Shown here piece after piece: positions 1 to 8,401 of a stretch of 17,223 nucleotides of DNA (position 1 is its first letter; every line of letters starts with the position of its first letter). Source of the stretch: Chitinophagales bacterium (GTDB taxonomy: Bacteria > Bacteroidota > Bacteroidia > Chitinophagales > Chitinophagaceae). The notes beneath the pieces were generated by a model that saw only the letters and a program-made list of their open reading frames with translations, searched no databases and was not told the origin of the DNA. Location of the stretch: positions 1 to 17,223 of the forward strand of contig JAATGW010000156.1 in NCBI GenBank assembly GCA_015654495.1, written 5' to 3'. The position numbers and the translations under genes were made by a program.

Positions 1-12
1 AAAAGTCTAAAT

Positions 13-1524
13 CTATGGTATTCGTTCCCGTAACGCAGGCAGCATTATGTGGAAAACATTTAGTCTGTAGTAGAGATCCAGACGGAAATTTCCCTGCGCA
101 ACTTCTTTTTCAAGGTTTCTGTTGGTTGCGGCTACAATTCTCACATCTATTTTCCGCGGCAGACTCCCGCCGATATGTTCAATTTCTTTCTCCTGTAATA
201 CACGAAGTAGTTTCACCTGCATATCCAGAGGCAGTTCACCGATCTCATCCAGAAATATGGTTCCGCCATCGGCCAGTTCAAACTTTCCCTTCCTGTTTTC
301 AATAGCTCCGGTAAACGCTCCTTTTTCATGACCGAATAATTCTGACTCCATCAGCGTTGATGGGATAGCAGCACAATTTACCTTTATGAATGATGCATTT
401 TTCCGCGGAGAAAATGAATGAATGATTTGAGCTACCTTTTCCTTCCCGGTACCACTTTCTCCCAAAAGCAATACGGAAGTATTGTAAGGAGCAACCTGCG
501 CCGCAAGGTCCAGCGCCGACAATAAAAGATGATGACTTCCGATGATACCTTTAAATTCCTGGCGCAGATCAGTTTCTATATGCTTCCTGTCAATATATCC
601 GGGTTTGGGTTTTTTCGTTGATGATGTATCATTATAAATCATCGCCTCGGCAAGTGTTGTAAAATATATTTTCAAACGGTTCAGCAGGGCAATATGGTTG
701 CCTGTGTAAACATCCCGCTGACGACTGTAAAAGAAAAAATGAACCGAAAGTCCATAGTTTAATGTTACCGGAAAAATCATGAAGGACTGCAGATCAAAAG
801 TTTCAAACAATAGTTTTTGCAGTGATGATGCTTCATTATTAACCGATGGCTTTGTGTAGGTATTATTGCTGTCAACGATTTTCGAAAGCGTTTGTTTTTT
901 TAAACGAGTAATGGTCAGCAATTCTTTTTCACCGATAAACTGGTACTCATCAAATCCTATGCGCAAATATCCGATATCGTTGAATTGCCCATCAATCAAC
1001 GGTCTGCTACCTGCGGATACCATCTCAAATGGCATAAAAGACTGCAGCTCTTTCGCGATCCTTAACATTTTCTGTCCAGCGTCAGAATGCTCATCACAGA
1101 TCTCTGCCAGATTTTTTTGCAGATGCTCTTCCTGCCTTAATTTAGATTCAAGGCTATGTTTATGACGATAGAGGGCAATATCGATCATCACCAGCAGATC
1201 CTTTTCTCTGAAAGGCTTTACAAGAAAACCATAGGGCTCAGTAGTCTTCGCTTCCTCGAGGATGGCCTGGTTTGAGTTCGCAGATAAATAAACAAAAGCG
1301 ATATTGTCAACCCTGAGTTTTCTTGCCAGATCGATCCCTGATTGTTTTCCTTTCAGCCGGATATCTACCAGAACAAGATCCGGTTTGTTTTTTTGAATGT
1401 GACCAATCGCTTCTTCTGCTGAATCAACTATTCCGCTCACCTTGTAGCCAGCCTGGTTCAACATCAGGCGAAGATCATTGGCTACGATAAATTCATCCTC
1501 TACAATCAATATCGATTTATTCAT
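13..1524 (-). CDS. Sigma-54-dependent response regulator (REC-GAF-like-AAA+), C-terminally truncated
   Basis: Cytoplasmic NtrC-type response regulator that would activate sigma-54 RNA polymerase when phosphorylated. The ATG at 1524 gives 503 aa; a TTG two codons upstream is possible but overlaps the kinase stop. Domains: receiver at about 1-120 with acidic pair E9/D10, phospho-acceptor D54 and K103 in VKPF; coiled linker; GAF-like region at about 150-300; AAA+ domain from about 325. Walker A GESGTGKE lies near 355-362, the sigma-54 contact motif GAFTGA at 402-407 and Walker B TIFLDEIGE near 422-430. The arginines of FRLDLYYRLNVF are present. The frame stops right after LRER-IP, where relatives continue through the AAA+ lid into a Fis-type HTH. 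The DNA-binding end is therefore missing, through a real truncation, a frameshift or a sequence error; only 12 nt remain before the window edge. It follows the kinase gene by 2 nt, so the two are probably translationally coupled. Confidence 0.9.
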   Translation of the reverse strand: MNKSILIVEDEFIVANDLRLMLNQAGYKVSGIVDSAEEAIGHIQKNKPDLVLVDIRLKGKQSGIDLARKLRVDNIAFVYLSANSNQAILEEAKTTEPYGFLVKPFREKDLLVMIDIALYRHKHSLESKLRQEEHLQKNLAEICDEHSDAGQKMLRIAKELQSFMPFEMVSAGSRPLIDGQFNDIGYLRIGFDEYQFIGEKELLTITRLKKQTLSKIVDSNNTYTKPSVNNEASSLQKLLFETFDLQSFMIFPVTLNYGLSVHFFFYSRQRDVYTGNHIALLNRLKIYFTTLAEAMIYNDTSSTKKPKPGYIDRKHIETDLRQEFKGIIGSHHLLLSALDLAAQVAPYNTSVLLLGESGTGKEKVAQIIHSFSPRKNASFIKVNCAAIPSTLMESELFGHEKGAFTGAIENRKGKFELADGGTIFLDEIGELPLDMQVKLLRVLQEKEIEHIGGSLPRKIDVRIVAATNRNLEKEVAQGNFRLDLYYRLNVFHIMLPALRERIP

Positions 1525-1526
1525 AT

Positions 1527-3995
1527 TCAATTTTCGCTGTTTCCATCCAATTGCAGGTGATTAATTTTATTGAACCTGACCCTGAGCTGAAGGCCATCCC
1601 TGTTTTCTATTTGAAAACTTCCGTTTAATTGTTTTGCAAGCCCCTGCATCAGGCTCAATCCAAGAGATTCGTGTTCCAGAACATTCAGTTCGGCAGGCAG
1701 TCCAACACCATTGTCAGAAATGATCAGTGTTAAAAAATCATCCCCGTCAGATTGCAGCCCGATATTTACTCTTCCTTTCCGATTACCGGGAAAAGCATAT
1801 TTAAGTGCATTCACAATTCCTTCGTTAACAATCAATCCCAATGGCATGGCGTGCGAAACATCCAGTTCGACCGGCTCGATATCCTGTTCAAATACGATCC
1901 GGTTGCCGATATTAAAACTGTCGCGGAGATAGATCACCAGTTCATTGATGTACTGCGGTATGTCGATCGATGACATATTTTCAGACAGGTATAACTTCTG
2001 ATGGATTAATGAAATTGCCTGTACCCTTCGCTGACTGTCATGGATAGCCGTTAATGCCGCATCATTATCAACATACACCGATTGCGAATTCAGCAGGCTC
2101 ATGATGATCTGAAGATTGTTCTTTACCCGGTGATGTATTTCTTTCAGTAGCCATTCTTTATCCGAAACCAGATTTTGTAATTGCTCATTCTTGTGGGAGA
2201 TGACTTTATTATTCTTTAACCTTAAACGGTTTTGGCGATACAATAACCCTGCGATGATAATCACTCCAATGATGCCTGCCAGCGTCAGGTTTTTCACCAG
2301 GGTTGCCTGCTTCAGATTATCTTTTTCCAGTTTTGCCTGTTGATTTAATGCAGCAATCTGGTCTACCTTTTCCTGCGTTTCATACATTACCTGGAGTTCT
2401 TCTGCCTGTCTGATTTTTGTTACCCTGAAACTGGAATCAAGTAAACTGATATATTTTTTATAATGGGCAGCAACTGACTGGTGATTTCCCAATGCGGAAT
2501 CAGCTGTAATAAGCAATTGATAAGTATCCAGATCACTTCCCAGGGTTCGCTGTCCGCCGGCAGCAGTAGCAAAATGCCTTTCAAGGAGTTCTTTCGCTTT
2601 CCGGTATTGTTTACGGGCTATAAACAAATAGGCATACTGACTTTCGACTGTGGATCTCCAGAACGGCCCCCTGATCTGTTCGGCCTGAGTTTCCACAGAA
2701 TCCATCATCCCGATATGCATCTCGGCCAGGTTAAGCTTATTAAGCGCAAGATAACAGTCTGATAATGCAAGGTGGTAGCCAAACTGATCCGAAAAAGTTT
2801 GCGGAACAGCTACTTTTTTTGAAATTTCCAGGATTAAGTTGAGGGCTTCTTTCGCATTACCTTGTTCTACCATGATGCTGACCAGGGAATTCGCCATACC
2901 AAATACTGCCGGGTCACGATCAATAACAAAACGATTTACAGCCTTTTGAATAATATCGATCCTTTCTTTTCCCCTGCCTTCAGAAACATAAATAACTGCG
3001 AGCCGGCTATAGAAATATCTCCAGGCAAGGCTGTCGCGGCACCGCTCTGCAACATTAATGGTTTGAAGCGTATAACGCAATGGCTCACCAAACTTGCCCT
3101 GATAAAGTCCGACCATCGCAAGATTATCAGTACTGTAATGGGTATATGGGAATTGAATAGCTTCTGCGAGGTAAAGTGCCTTTAAAAAAACTTCATATGC
3201 AGGCTGAAATTGGCCAGTCACCACCAGCATATATCCAAGATCTGTCACCGCATTGATCTCTGCTTCAGTATTGCCTGCTTTGTTATATAATTCTGATGCT
3301 GTTTGCAGATCGGACATTTTCTTTTGCAGAGTTGAACGCAACGGCGCTGTGTACATGCCCCGGTATGCAAATGCACGCGCTTCAGTTTCTTTATCGCCAG
3401 CTTCCCGGGATTGATCTATTACCTTATTAAAAATAGAATCAGCTTCCGGATCATTTGCCTGGGCATGAATCTTACCCAACAGGCATAAGGCCTGCCAGCC
3501 CAATTTTTCATCCTTCAGTAATTTGCTCTCATACACGGCCCGGCTCAAAAAATATTCAACACTATCTTTATACCTGTAATAACTGCGCGGTTGAAAAGCA
3601 TAATAGGAGCCAAGCAATAACAATAACTGCAGATGTTTCCTACCAGTTGCCTCAGAAAGCAACCGGATTCCGATACCTGGTTCCTGCCTGTCCATCCACT
3701 GTGACTGATCTTTCCATTCCCAGGCGTCGAGGCCTTCTGCCAAAACGGAAAACCGGCTCAATCCCATAGAACGGCTGGCGATATAGAGGCAAGTGTCATG
3801 TTCAACATTTCCTTCTTTGGCAACAACAATATCGGTTGCGCCGAGCAACAAATTCAGCCGCTGCCAGGATTCTTTATCTTCATCCGGCCGATGATATGAA
3901 TATTCGGAAAGACGGATTGGTACTGAAGTCTGAGAATTTACTTCAAGGCATCCACGAAGACACAACAGTATATAAATAAGAAGAACCCGTGACAT
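1527..3995 (-). CDS. TPR-containing sensor histidine kinase, HisKA_2 type
   Basis: Membrane sensor kinase of 822 aa, probable partner of the response regulator directly downstream (2-nt gap). The N-terminus (MSRVLLIYILL) is a short signal or anchor sequence. Residues of about 100-530 are helical repeats of TPR type, predicted periplasmic. A charged coiled-coil stretch precedes one transmembrane helix at about 569-586, with a second coil behind it. The transmitter is of the HisKA_2 class: EIHHRVKNNLQ at about 619-629 holds the phospho-acceptor His (H621 or H622). The HATPase domain has the N box (NEGIVNALK, near 724), the DNGVGLP G1 box (near 761) and a SLGLSLMQGL G2 region. All catalytic boxes look intact. 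TPR-HisKA_2 kinases are common in Bacteroidota; the ligand or partner read by the TPRs is unknown. The ATG at 3995 is preceded by AGG a few nt upstream. Confidence 0.93.
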   Translation of the reverse strand: MSRVLLIYILLCLRGCLEVNSQTSVPIRLSEYSYHRPDEDKESWQRLNLLLGATDIVVAKEGNVEHDTCLYIASRSMGLSRFSVLAEGLDAWEWKDQSQWMDRQEPGIGIRLLSEATGRKHLQLLLLLGSYYAFQPRSYYRYKDSVEYFLSRAVYESKLLKDEKLGWQALCLLGKIHAQANDPEADSIFNKVIDQSREAGDKETEARAFAYRGMYTAPLRSTLQKKMSDLQTASELYNKAGNTEAEINAVTDLGYMLVVTGQFQPAYEVFLKALYLAEAIQFPYTHYSTDNLAMVGLYQGKFGEPLRYTLQTINVAERCRDSLAWRYFYSRLAVIYVSEGRGKERIDIIQKAVNRFVIDRDPAVFGMANSLVSIMVEQGNAKEALNLILEISKKVAVPQTFSDQFGYHLALSDCYLALNKLNLAEMHIGMMDSVETQAEQIRGPFWRSTVESQYAYLFIARKQYRKAKELLERHFATAAGGQRTLGSDLDTYQLLITADSALGNHQSVAAHYKKYISLLDSSFRVTKIRQAEELQVMYETQEKVDQIAALNQQAKLEKDNLKQATLVKNLTLAGIIGVIIIAGLLYRQNRLRLKNNKVISHKNEQLQNLVSDKEWLLKEIHHRVKNNLQIIMSLLNSQSVYVDNDAALTAIHDSQRRVQAISLIHQKLYLSENMSSIDIPQYINELVIYLRDSFNIGNRIVFEQDIEPVELDVSHAMPLGLIVNEGIVNALKYAFPGNRKGRVNIGLQSDGDDFLTLIISDNGVGLPAELNVLEHESLGLSLMQGLAKQLNGSFQIENRDGLQLRVRFNKINHLQLDGNSEN

Positions 3996-4030
3996 CCTGC
4001 TTGTATTAGATGTTCAATTTGGGGTGGATT

Positions 4031-4038
4031 CAAAGGTT
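4031..4038 (-). promoter_or_regulatory. Possible -7 box for the kinase/regulator operon
   Basis: Read on the minus strand this is AACCTTTG, one mismatch from the Bacteroidota -7 consensus TAnnTTTG, about 35 nt before the kinase start codon. No convincing -33 TTG lies at the right distance, so this is a weak call. Nothing else was recognised in the remainder of the 3996-4279 gap, which also holds no terminator-like hairpin for the asparaginase gene. Confidence 0.3.
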
Positions 4039-4279
4039 GCATATCAAGGCAAAAAATCGATCACTTGCTAAAAATTCCGGAACCAAATAAATGCTTTCAT
4101 ATAATAAGTCAGATCATGAAGTTGGCATCCTGGTAACTATTTAAATGTACTCATTTTATTTTTTCTAAGGTCGGGGGAGTAACATAATTGATGATTTACC
4201 CGGAATATTAATTCTGTTTTGCTGCATGAAGGATGTCACCAACTATCAGAAAAAGACTCCGGTTGATCCTGTTATAAAA

Positions 4280-5335
4280 TCAATAGGTCAAAAACATTTT
4301 CTGGATTTTATTTTTGTCTTTGGTGACCGTTAACGCCAGCATTAAAAGTATCCTGGCTTTCTGGGGATTTAGTTGATCGGATACAATCGTGCCCAGTTTT
4401 GCATCTTCAAATGCTCCTGTATATTGGGTGGTCACTCTCCCTGAAATAACTCTCGACGATCGGACTACCATGATATTTTTTCTGACTGCAGTTTTTACAC
4501 TTTCCAGAATAGCTTTATCGAAACTCCCGTTGCCTGTACCAGCAATTACAATTCCGGGAATATTGTTGCTGATAAAAGCATTTATAGCAAGATCTGATGC
4601 ACCAGCATATGCAAATACTATTTCAACATTTGGCAGAGAATCAATTTTACTGATATCAAACGTTGTAAAACCGCCAGGCCTGATGAAGGCCCGAGAATTG
4701 TACGAAACTCTTCCATCATATACCTGTCCAACCGGACCTGCATTCGGGGATGCAAATGCATTAACATTAGTCGTGTTTATCTTAACCACATTCCGGGCAT
4801 CATATACATTTTCACTGAAACATACAAGTACACCTTTTCCTTTACTGTCAGGATCACTGGCTACAATTATTGCATCGTATAAATTTTTAGGCCCGTCGCC
4901 GCTCATAGCAGTAGCCGGACGCATGGCACCGGTTAATACAACCGGTTTGTCGGACTTTACAGTCAGGCAGAGGAAATAGGCTGTTTCTTCCTGTGTATCT
5001 GTACCGTGGGTTATTACAATACCATCCGCTTCATTTTTAGCGAAAATTTCATTTACTCGTTTTGCTAATTTCAGCCATATCTCAACGGTCATATCATAAC
5101 TTCCGATTGATGCGATCTGTTCTCCCTGAACAATGGCTTTCTGGTTGATTAAAGGAATGTTCTTCAACAATTCTTCGATTGGGATTTTAGCCGGCAGATA
5201 TCCGGCCCTGTTAGTATCGGGTTGTTGCCCGGCGATGGTGCCGCCTGTAGATAGTACTATTATACGGGGCAGATTTTGTGATGCAGCAAACAAAGCAAAA
5301 CCGGAACAAAAAAATAAGAGTAGCCATTTTTTCAT
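4280..5335 (-). CDS. Secreted type II L-asparaginase
   Basis: Hydrolyses L-asparagine (and often glutamine) to the acid and ammonia, probably in the periplasm. The ATG at 5335 gives 351 aa with a leader (KKWLLLFFCSGFALFAAS-Q) and a mature protein of usual family length. All five catalytic positions known from E. coli AnsB can be located: T33 in STGGTIAG, Y46 in AGYLPAK, S79 in IGSYDM, T112-D113 in HGTDTQEET and K150 in GDGPKNLYDA. The frame stays open for 63 more codons upstream, but that stretch encodes a Leu/Ser/Cys-rich low-complexity peptide read from an intergenic repeat and lies in front of a good signal peptide, so it is rejected. Nothing in the neighbourhood ties it to a pathway; nitrogen scavenging is the simplest role. 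Confidence 0.95.
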   Translation of the reverse strand: MKKWLLLFFCSGFALFAASQNLPRIIVLSTGGTIAGQQPDTNRAGYLPAKIPIEELLKNIPLINQKAIVQGEQIASIGSYDMTVEIWLKLAKRVNEIFAKNEADGIVITHGTDTQEETAYFLCLTVKSDKPVVLTGAMRPATAMSGDGPKNLYDAIIVASDPDSKGKGVLVCFSENVYDARNVVKINTTNVNAFASPNAGPVGQVYDGRVSYNSRAFIRPGGFTTFDISKIDSLPNVEIVFAYAGASDLAINAFISNNIPGIVIAGTGNGSFDKAILESVKTAVRKNIMVVRSSRVISGRVTTQYTGAFEDAKLGTIVSDQLNPQKARILLMLALTVTKDKNKIQKMFLTY

Positions 5336-5416
5336 GTATTCTATCTTAGAGAGATTATATGTCTTATACCCGTCGGTAAATATAATCGTAAACTGCCTAC
5401 CTTGTACTACCTGGTA

Positions 5417-5604
5417 TTGGCTGATCTCTCCTGCCTGTATTAAGAAAGAGGAAAGAGAAAGAGAAAGAGGAAGAAAGCGGAAACAGTAACAGTAACAGTG
5501 ACAGAAACAGAGAGATAAGAGCACTTAGGCATCAAATCTCCGAACGCCGGCTGTTGACTCCAGACTTCCGACTCCAGACTCCAGACTTCCCACCTGTCTG
5601 CATT
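5417..5604. repeat. Composite intergenic repeat, copy A
   Basis: Non-coding composite element between the asparaginase start and the hydrolase stop. In plus-strand order: a segment ATTGGCTG...TGCCTGTATT (5417-5442), a purine run of AAAGAG units (about 5443-5480), AGTAAC/AGTGAC hexamer repeats (about 5482-5510), a spacer, a GACTCCA tandem (5557-5590) and a variant CCTGTCTGCATTT. Copy B at 11536-11701 has the same modules in the same order (AAAGAG run, AACAG units, spacer, GACTCCA tandem, TTGGCTG...TGCCTGCATT). Both copies lie just beyond the 3' end of a minus-strand gene. No ORF or transposase is present. It may be a dispersed non-autonomous repeat of the genome; the exact ends are uncertain. 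Confidence 0.7.
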
Positions 5605-5625
5605 TAACCGCAGGTACGCAAAACA

Positions 5626-6654
5626 TTATTCTCCCCGCATTTGACTTAAGAAGAATTTGATGACCTGAAGATTTACTTCTGATGTAGTCCAGTGTCCTAC
5701 ATTATCATATGTTTGAAAGATGGCGTTGATGCCATTCTCTTTATAAATCTTCTGACATTCCAGCCATCTTTCCTGTACATTTTTTCCAATGTTTTCATTA
5801 ATTATTTTGCGTTCGGTTTCATTATATGCATCGTCGTACTGCACCGCATCATTATCATCAAGCTTTCCCATATACATGAACTGAGGAATTGATTTATATG
5901 CTTTAAAGTCAGGCTTCTTTCCGAATAATTCAGGAAAATCATTTATTCCGATAGGGTAGTTGAGTTTAACTCCGTTGATTTCCTTCTGAGGAGCGATTAG
6001 TTCTCCATTGAATCCACCTATGGCAAGCGCTTTTATTTTCTCCGGATGTATGAACGAGAAGCGGTTGGTAAACGTAGCTGACGCTGAAAAGCCATTCATA
6101 AAAAATTTTGGATCGACCAGGATATCCATGGATGCTAAAATGCCAAAGGCATCATTGACCATTCCCAGCAATTGTAAATCAAGTCTCTTCAATACAGTTG
6201 ATTTTGCCAAGACTACATCCCTGTCCAGTGCATGGGTATACATCAGCGAATCTGATTCCGGTCTCGGAAAAACCGGAACAAGCAATGGTATCCTGAGTTC
6301 CGTAGAAACATTATTTCCCACCGAACTCACCGAAGCCAGGTCGATCGCATATTGCTCATGAACTTCCATACTGTCTGATACTTTGCCTGTGTTGTTCGGT
6401 TCCACAAGCAGGAATGTTTTTTTGTTTAAAGGAGTTCCTTTTGGTATAAATAAAATATAGTCGTTATAAAACCCCTTTTCGGGTTTCTTTTTGATAATAA
6501 GTAAACTGTCGGTTTTTAGGGTTTCAGTGGTTGAATGCTGGGCAGAAGAAACAAAATAGAAGCAATTGAAAATAAGGATGAAAATAAAATGTGTTGCCGG
6601 TTTGCCAATCCATTTTTGGATACTGATTATGGATTTAATATTCATATGTTTCAT
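5626..6654 (-). CDS. Secreted alpha/beta hydrolase (esterase/depolymerase-like)
   Basis: 342-aa exported hydrolase, substrate unknown. A second ATG at 6645 (MNIKS) is an equally possible start. A hydrophobic leader ends near residues 37-39 (SSAQ). The alpha/beta-hydrolase triad can be proposed: nucleophile S190 in GFSAS, acid D266 or D267 in MGKLDDNDA, and H321 in NVGHW. The nucleophile elbow is G-x-S-x-S rather than the usual G-x-S-x-G. The segments before the elbow (ILVDPKFFMNGFSASA) and after it (FTNRFSFIHPEKIKALAIGG) resemble poly-hydroxyalkanoate depolymerase or feruloyl-esterase-like proteins, but a specific activity cannot be assigned. It stands alone between the asparaginase gene and the oxidase terminator. 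The upstream gap 6655-6847 shows no operator like those of the next genes. Confidence 0.8.
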   Translation of the reverse strand: MKHMNIKSIISIQKWIGKPATHFIFILIFNCFYFVSSAQHSTTETLKTDSLLIIKKKPEKGFYNDYILFIPKGTPLNKKTFLLVEPNNTGKVSDSMEVHEQYAIDLASVSSVGNNVSTELRIPLLVPVFPRPESDSLMYTHALDRDVVLAKSTVLKRLDLQLLGMVNDAFGILASMDILVDPKFFMNGFSASATFTNRFSFIHPEKIKALAIGGFNGELIAPQKEINGVKLNYPIGINDFPELFGKKPDFKAYKSIPQFMYMGKLDDNDAVQYDDAYNETERKIINENIGKNVQERWLECQKIYKENGINAIFQTYDNVGHWTTSEVNLQVIKFFLSQMRGE

Positions 6655-6847
6655 TTTTTAATGCCAGAGTGAAATTAATCACTGTGCATTATCGGCCTGT
6701 ATTAATAGTGCTGATCCGTTATTTATAGGTAATGTATTGATTGAAACAGGATATCAAATGAGTATCGCATGGTCATACAAACCTTGAAATTTGATGGTTT
6801 GAATAGGAATTGTAGTTAACTCTTATATATGTTGAGAGCTATGAAGC

Positions 6848-6878
6848 AAAGGGCTCCGATTAGTATTCGGAGCCCTTT
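6848..6878 (-). terminator. Strong hairpin terminator after the multicopper oxidase
   Basis: Perfect 12-bp stem: AAAGGGCTCCGA (6848-6859) pairs with TCGGAGCCCTTT (6867-6878) around a 7-nt loop. It begins 24 nt after the oxidase stop codon on the minus strand. The stem ends in A/T runs, so it could act in both directions, although the U tract after the stem is only 3 nt. Confidence 0.8.
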
Positions 6879-6902
6879 CAGGAAATTTAATACCTGCGAA
6901 TT

Positions 6903-8231
6903 TTAATGGTGGTGATGGGCATGAGTAGGCGGTTTTTCTACCAATGCTGTACTGCCGTCGATCACATCAAACGTCGCCATCATTCCCGCTGCATGATGTT
7001 CAATAATATGGCAATGATACATCCATGTGCCGATACGGTTGTCAGGCATCCAGGCGATCTTTATCTTACTTTTTAGTTTTAAATTATAGGTATCCTTCCA
7101 TGCTCTGAATGCCGGAGCTTTGCCATTCTCATCAATTACCTGAAAAAAGAAACCATGAAGGTGAAAAGGATGATCCATCAGGCTGGAATTGGAAACTTCC
7201 CATACCTGGAGTTCACCTGCAATTACAGGTTGATCATTTGTATGGGTATGGCCATCAATTCGAAAATCCTTCCCATCTCTTAATCTGGGATCAACAGACA
7301 GTTTTATTTTTCTGGAAATGACAGCATCCTGTTTTGCAAGTGGATCTATCATTCTTAATCTTTCGGGTAAATGTGCTTTAGAAGGCTTGCTTTCGCCAAC
7401 TCTAACTGTAGCAAAGGTTTCCCGTTTTGCTTTTAAGAAGGTCGTTCTATTATATGCTAAAGATTCAATAGCGAATATTTCCCCATCTGCAAAAGGACCA
7501 ATTGCGATATCTACGCGTTCCCCCGGAGTGATTAAAACCTCATCCAATGTTACAGGATGTTCCAAAAGGCCTCCATCTGTTCCGATAATTTTAAATGTTT
7601 TGCCGTTAAGGTGTAAAAGAAAATACCGTGCACTTGACGAATTGATAAAACGCCATCTTTCGGTTTGGCCGCCGTTCATGTTGATGACTGAATTTTCTTT
7701 TCCGTTTAACAAAAGCGTATTGCCCTGTCGTCCATCATGCCTTTCAATCAGGATTGGCAGGAACCAGGACGGCCTTGTAAAATGATTATATTTATCCAGC
7801 TTCATATCATCAATCATAAAAATTCTTTCTCCATCAAACACAGGATCTGTTTCATCATCTACTATTAATGCTCCGTACATGCCTCTTTCCATCTGGATAG
7901 TTTCGTTTGTGTGTGCATGGTACCAGAAACTACCTGCATCCGGTACGATAAAACGATACTCGAAAACTTCGCCCGGTTCAATAGGTTTTTGAACGCTATC
8001 GGTTCCGTCCATCGATGCAGGCAAACGGATACCATGCCAGTGAATAGTAGTGGCCTCTTCCAGATTGTTAGTAACGCGAACAATCAACATATCTCCCACA
8101 TTTGCCCTTAATACAGGGCCGGGGAGCTGTTTGTTGAAGCCCCATGCATTGATGGTTTTACCGGGTCTAATTTCCCAGTTAAATTCACTGGCGGTTAAAT
8201 TATACTCAACCATTTTATTTTCCTGTTTCAT
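6903..8231 (-). CDS. Laccase-like multicopper oxidase without signal peptide
   Basis: Three-cupredoxin-domain multicopper oxidase of 442 aa that would oxidise phenols or metal ions and reduce O2 to water. All four copper motifs are intact: HWHG (64-67), YHAH (104-107), HPFHLHG (354-360) and HCHIIEHHAAGM (406-417), giving T1 ligands H354, C407, H412 and axial M417. The protein starts MKQENKMVEYNL and shows no Sec or Tat leader, unlike periplasmic CueO but like the Bacillus CotA group; residue 7 (M) is an alternative start. The C-terminus is His-rich (THAHHHH) and may bind metal. The gene is divergent from the esterase at 8631 and shares its upstream operator type, so it is probably co-regulated with it. 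A hairpin terminator follows it. Confidence 0.95.
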   Translation of the reverse strand: MKQENKMVEYNLTASEFNWEIRPGKTINAWGFNKQLPGPVLRANVGDMLIVRVTNNLEEATTIHWHGIRLPASMDGTDSVQKPIEPGEVFEYRFIVPDAGSFWYHAHTNETIQMERGMYGALIVDDETDPVFDGERIFMIDDMKLDKYNHFTRPSWFLPILIERHDGRQGNTLLLNGKENSVINMNGGQTERWRFINSSSARYFLLHLNGKTFKIIGTDGGLLEHPVTLDEVLITPGERVDIAIGPFADGEIFAIESLAYNRTTFLKAKRETFATVRVGESKPSKAHLPERLRMIDPLAKQDAVISRKIKLSVDPRLRDGKDFRIDGHTHTNDQPVIAGELQVWEVSNSSLMDHPFHLHGFFFQVIDENGKAPAFRAWKDTYNLKLKSKIKIAWMPDNRIGTWMYHCHIIEHHAAGMMATFDVIDGSTALVEKPPTHAHHHH

Positions 8232-8268
8232 TGTAAAATGATTTTATTGTTAATGATTATTAATAAAT

Positions 8269-8276
8269 CAAAGTTG
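8269..8276 (-). promoter_or_regulatory. -7 box of the oxidase promoter
   Basis: CAACTTTG on the minus strand, one mismatch from TAnnTTTG. It lies 32 nt downstream of the operator core, the same spacing (32-33 nt) as in the two sister promoters, and about 38 nt before the start codon. No -33 TTG is visible. Confidence 0.6.
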
Positions 8277-8298
8277 CTGTGAATTGTAAAGTGCGGAC

Positions 8299-8325
8299 AG
8301 ACATCCGGATGTCAAAAACAGACAA
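8299..8325 (-). promoter_or_regulatory. Operator, copy 3 (oxidase promoter)
   Basis: On the minus strand the core TTGTCTGTTTTTGACAT (8325-8309) differs by one base from the identical cores at 8541 and 9530. A second TGTCT half-site (8303-8299) begins exactly 21 bp after the first TGTCT. The core ends 78 nt before the oxidase ATG. The second half-site is also one arm of a perfect 14-bp palindrome, GACATCCGGATGTC (8300-8313). Likely an AraC-type activator site; the binding protein is inferred. Confidence 0.7.
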
Positions 8326-8401
8326 CACAGACCCGGGTTTTAATTCGGCTCCATTGAAGACACGCAGGTTCACCAGACATAACAACTGATAAAGTATATT
8401 T

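Noticed and set aside
4389..4979. 196-codon plus-strand frame opposite the asparaginase
   Set aside because: Antisense shadow of a well-supported gene; the translation resembles no known family.
5443..5510. Possible CRISPR-like or coding tandem array in the AAAGAG/AGTAAC tract
   Set aside because: Units are 5-7 nt and degenerate, with no unique spacers; this is low-complexity repeat DNA.
5336..5524. N-terminal extension of the asparaginase (63 codons, Leu/Ser/Cys-rich)
   Set aside because: It translates the composite low-complexity repeat and precedes a complete signal peptide starting at the ATG of 5335.
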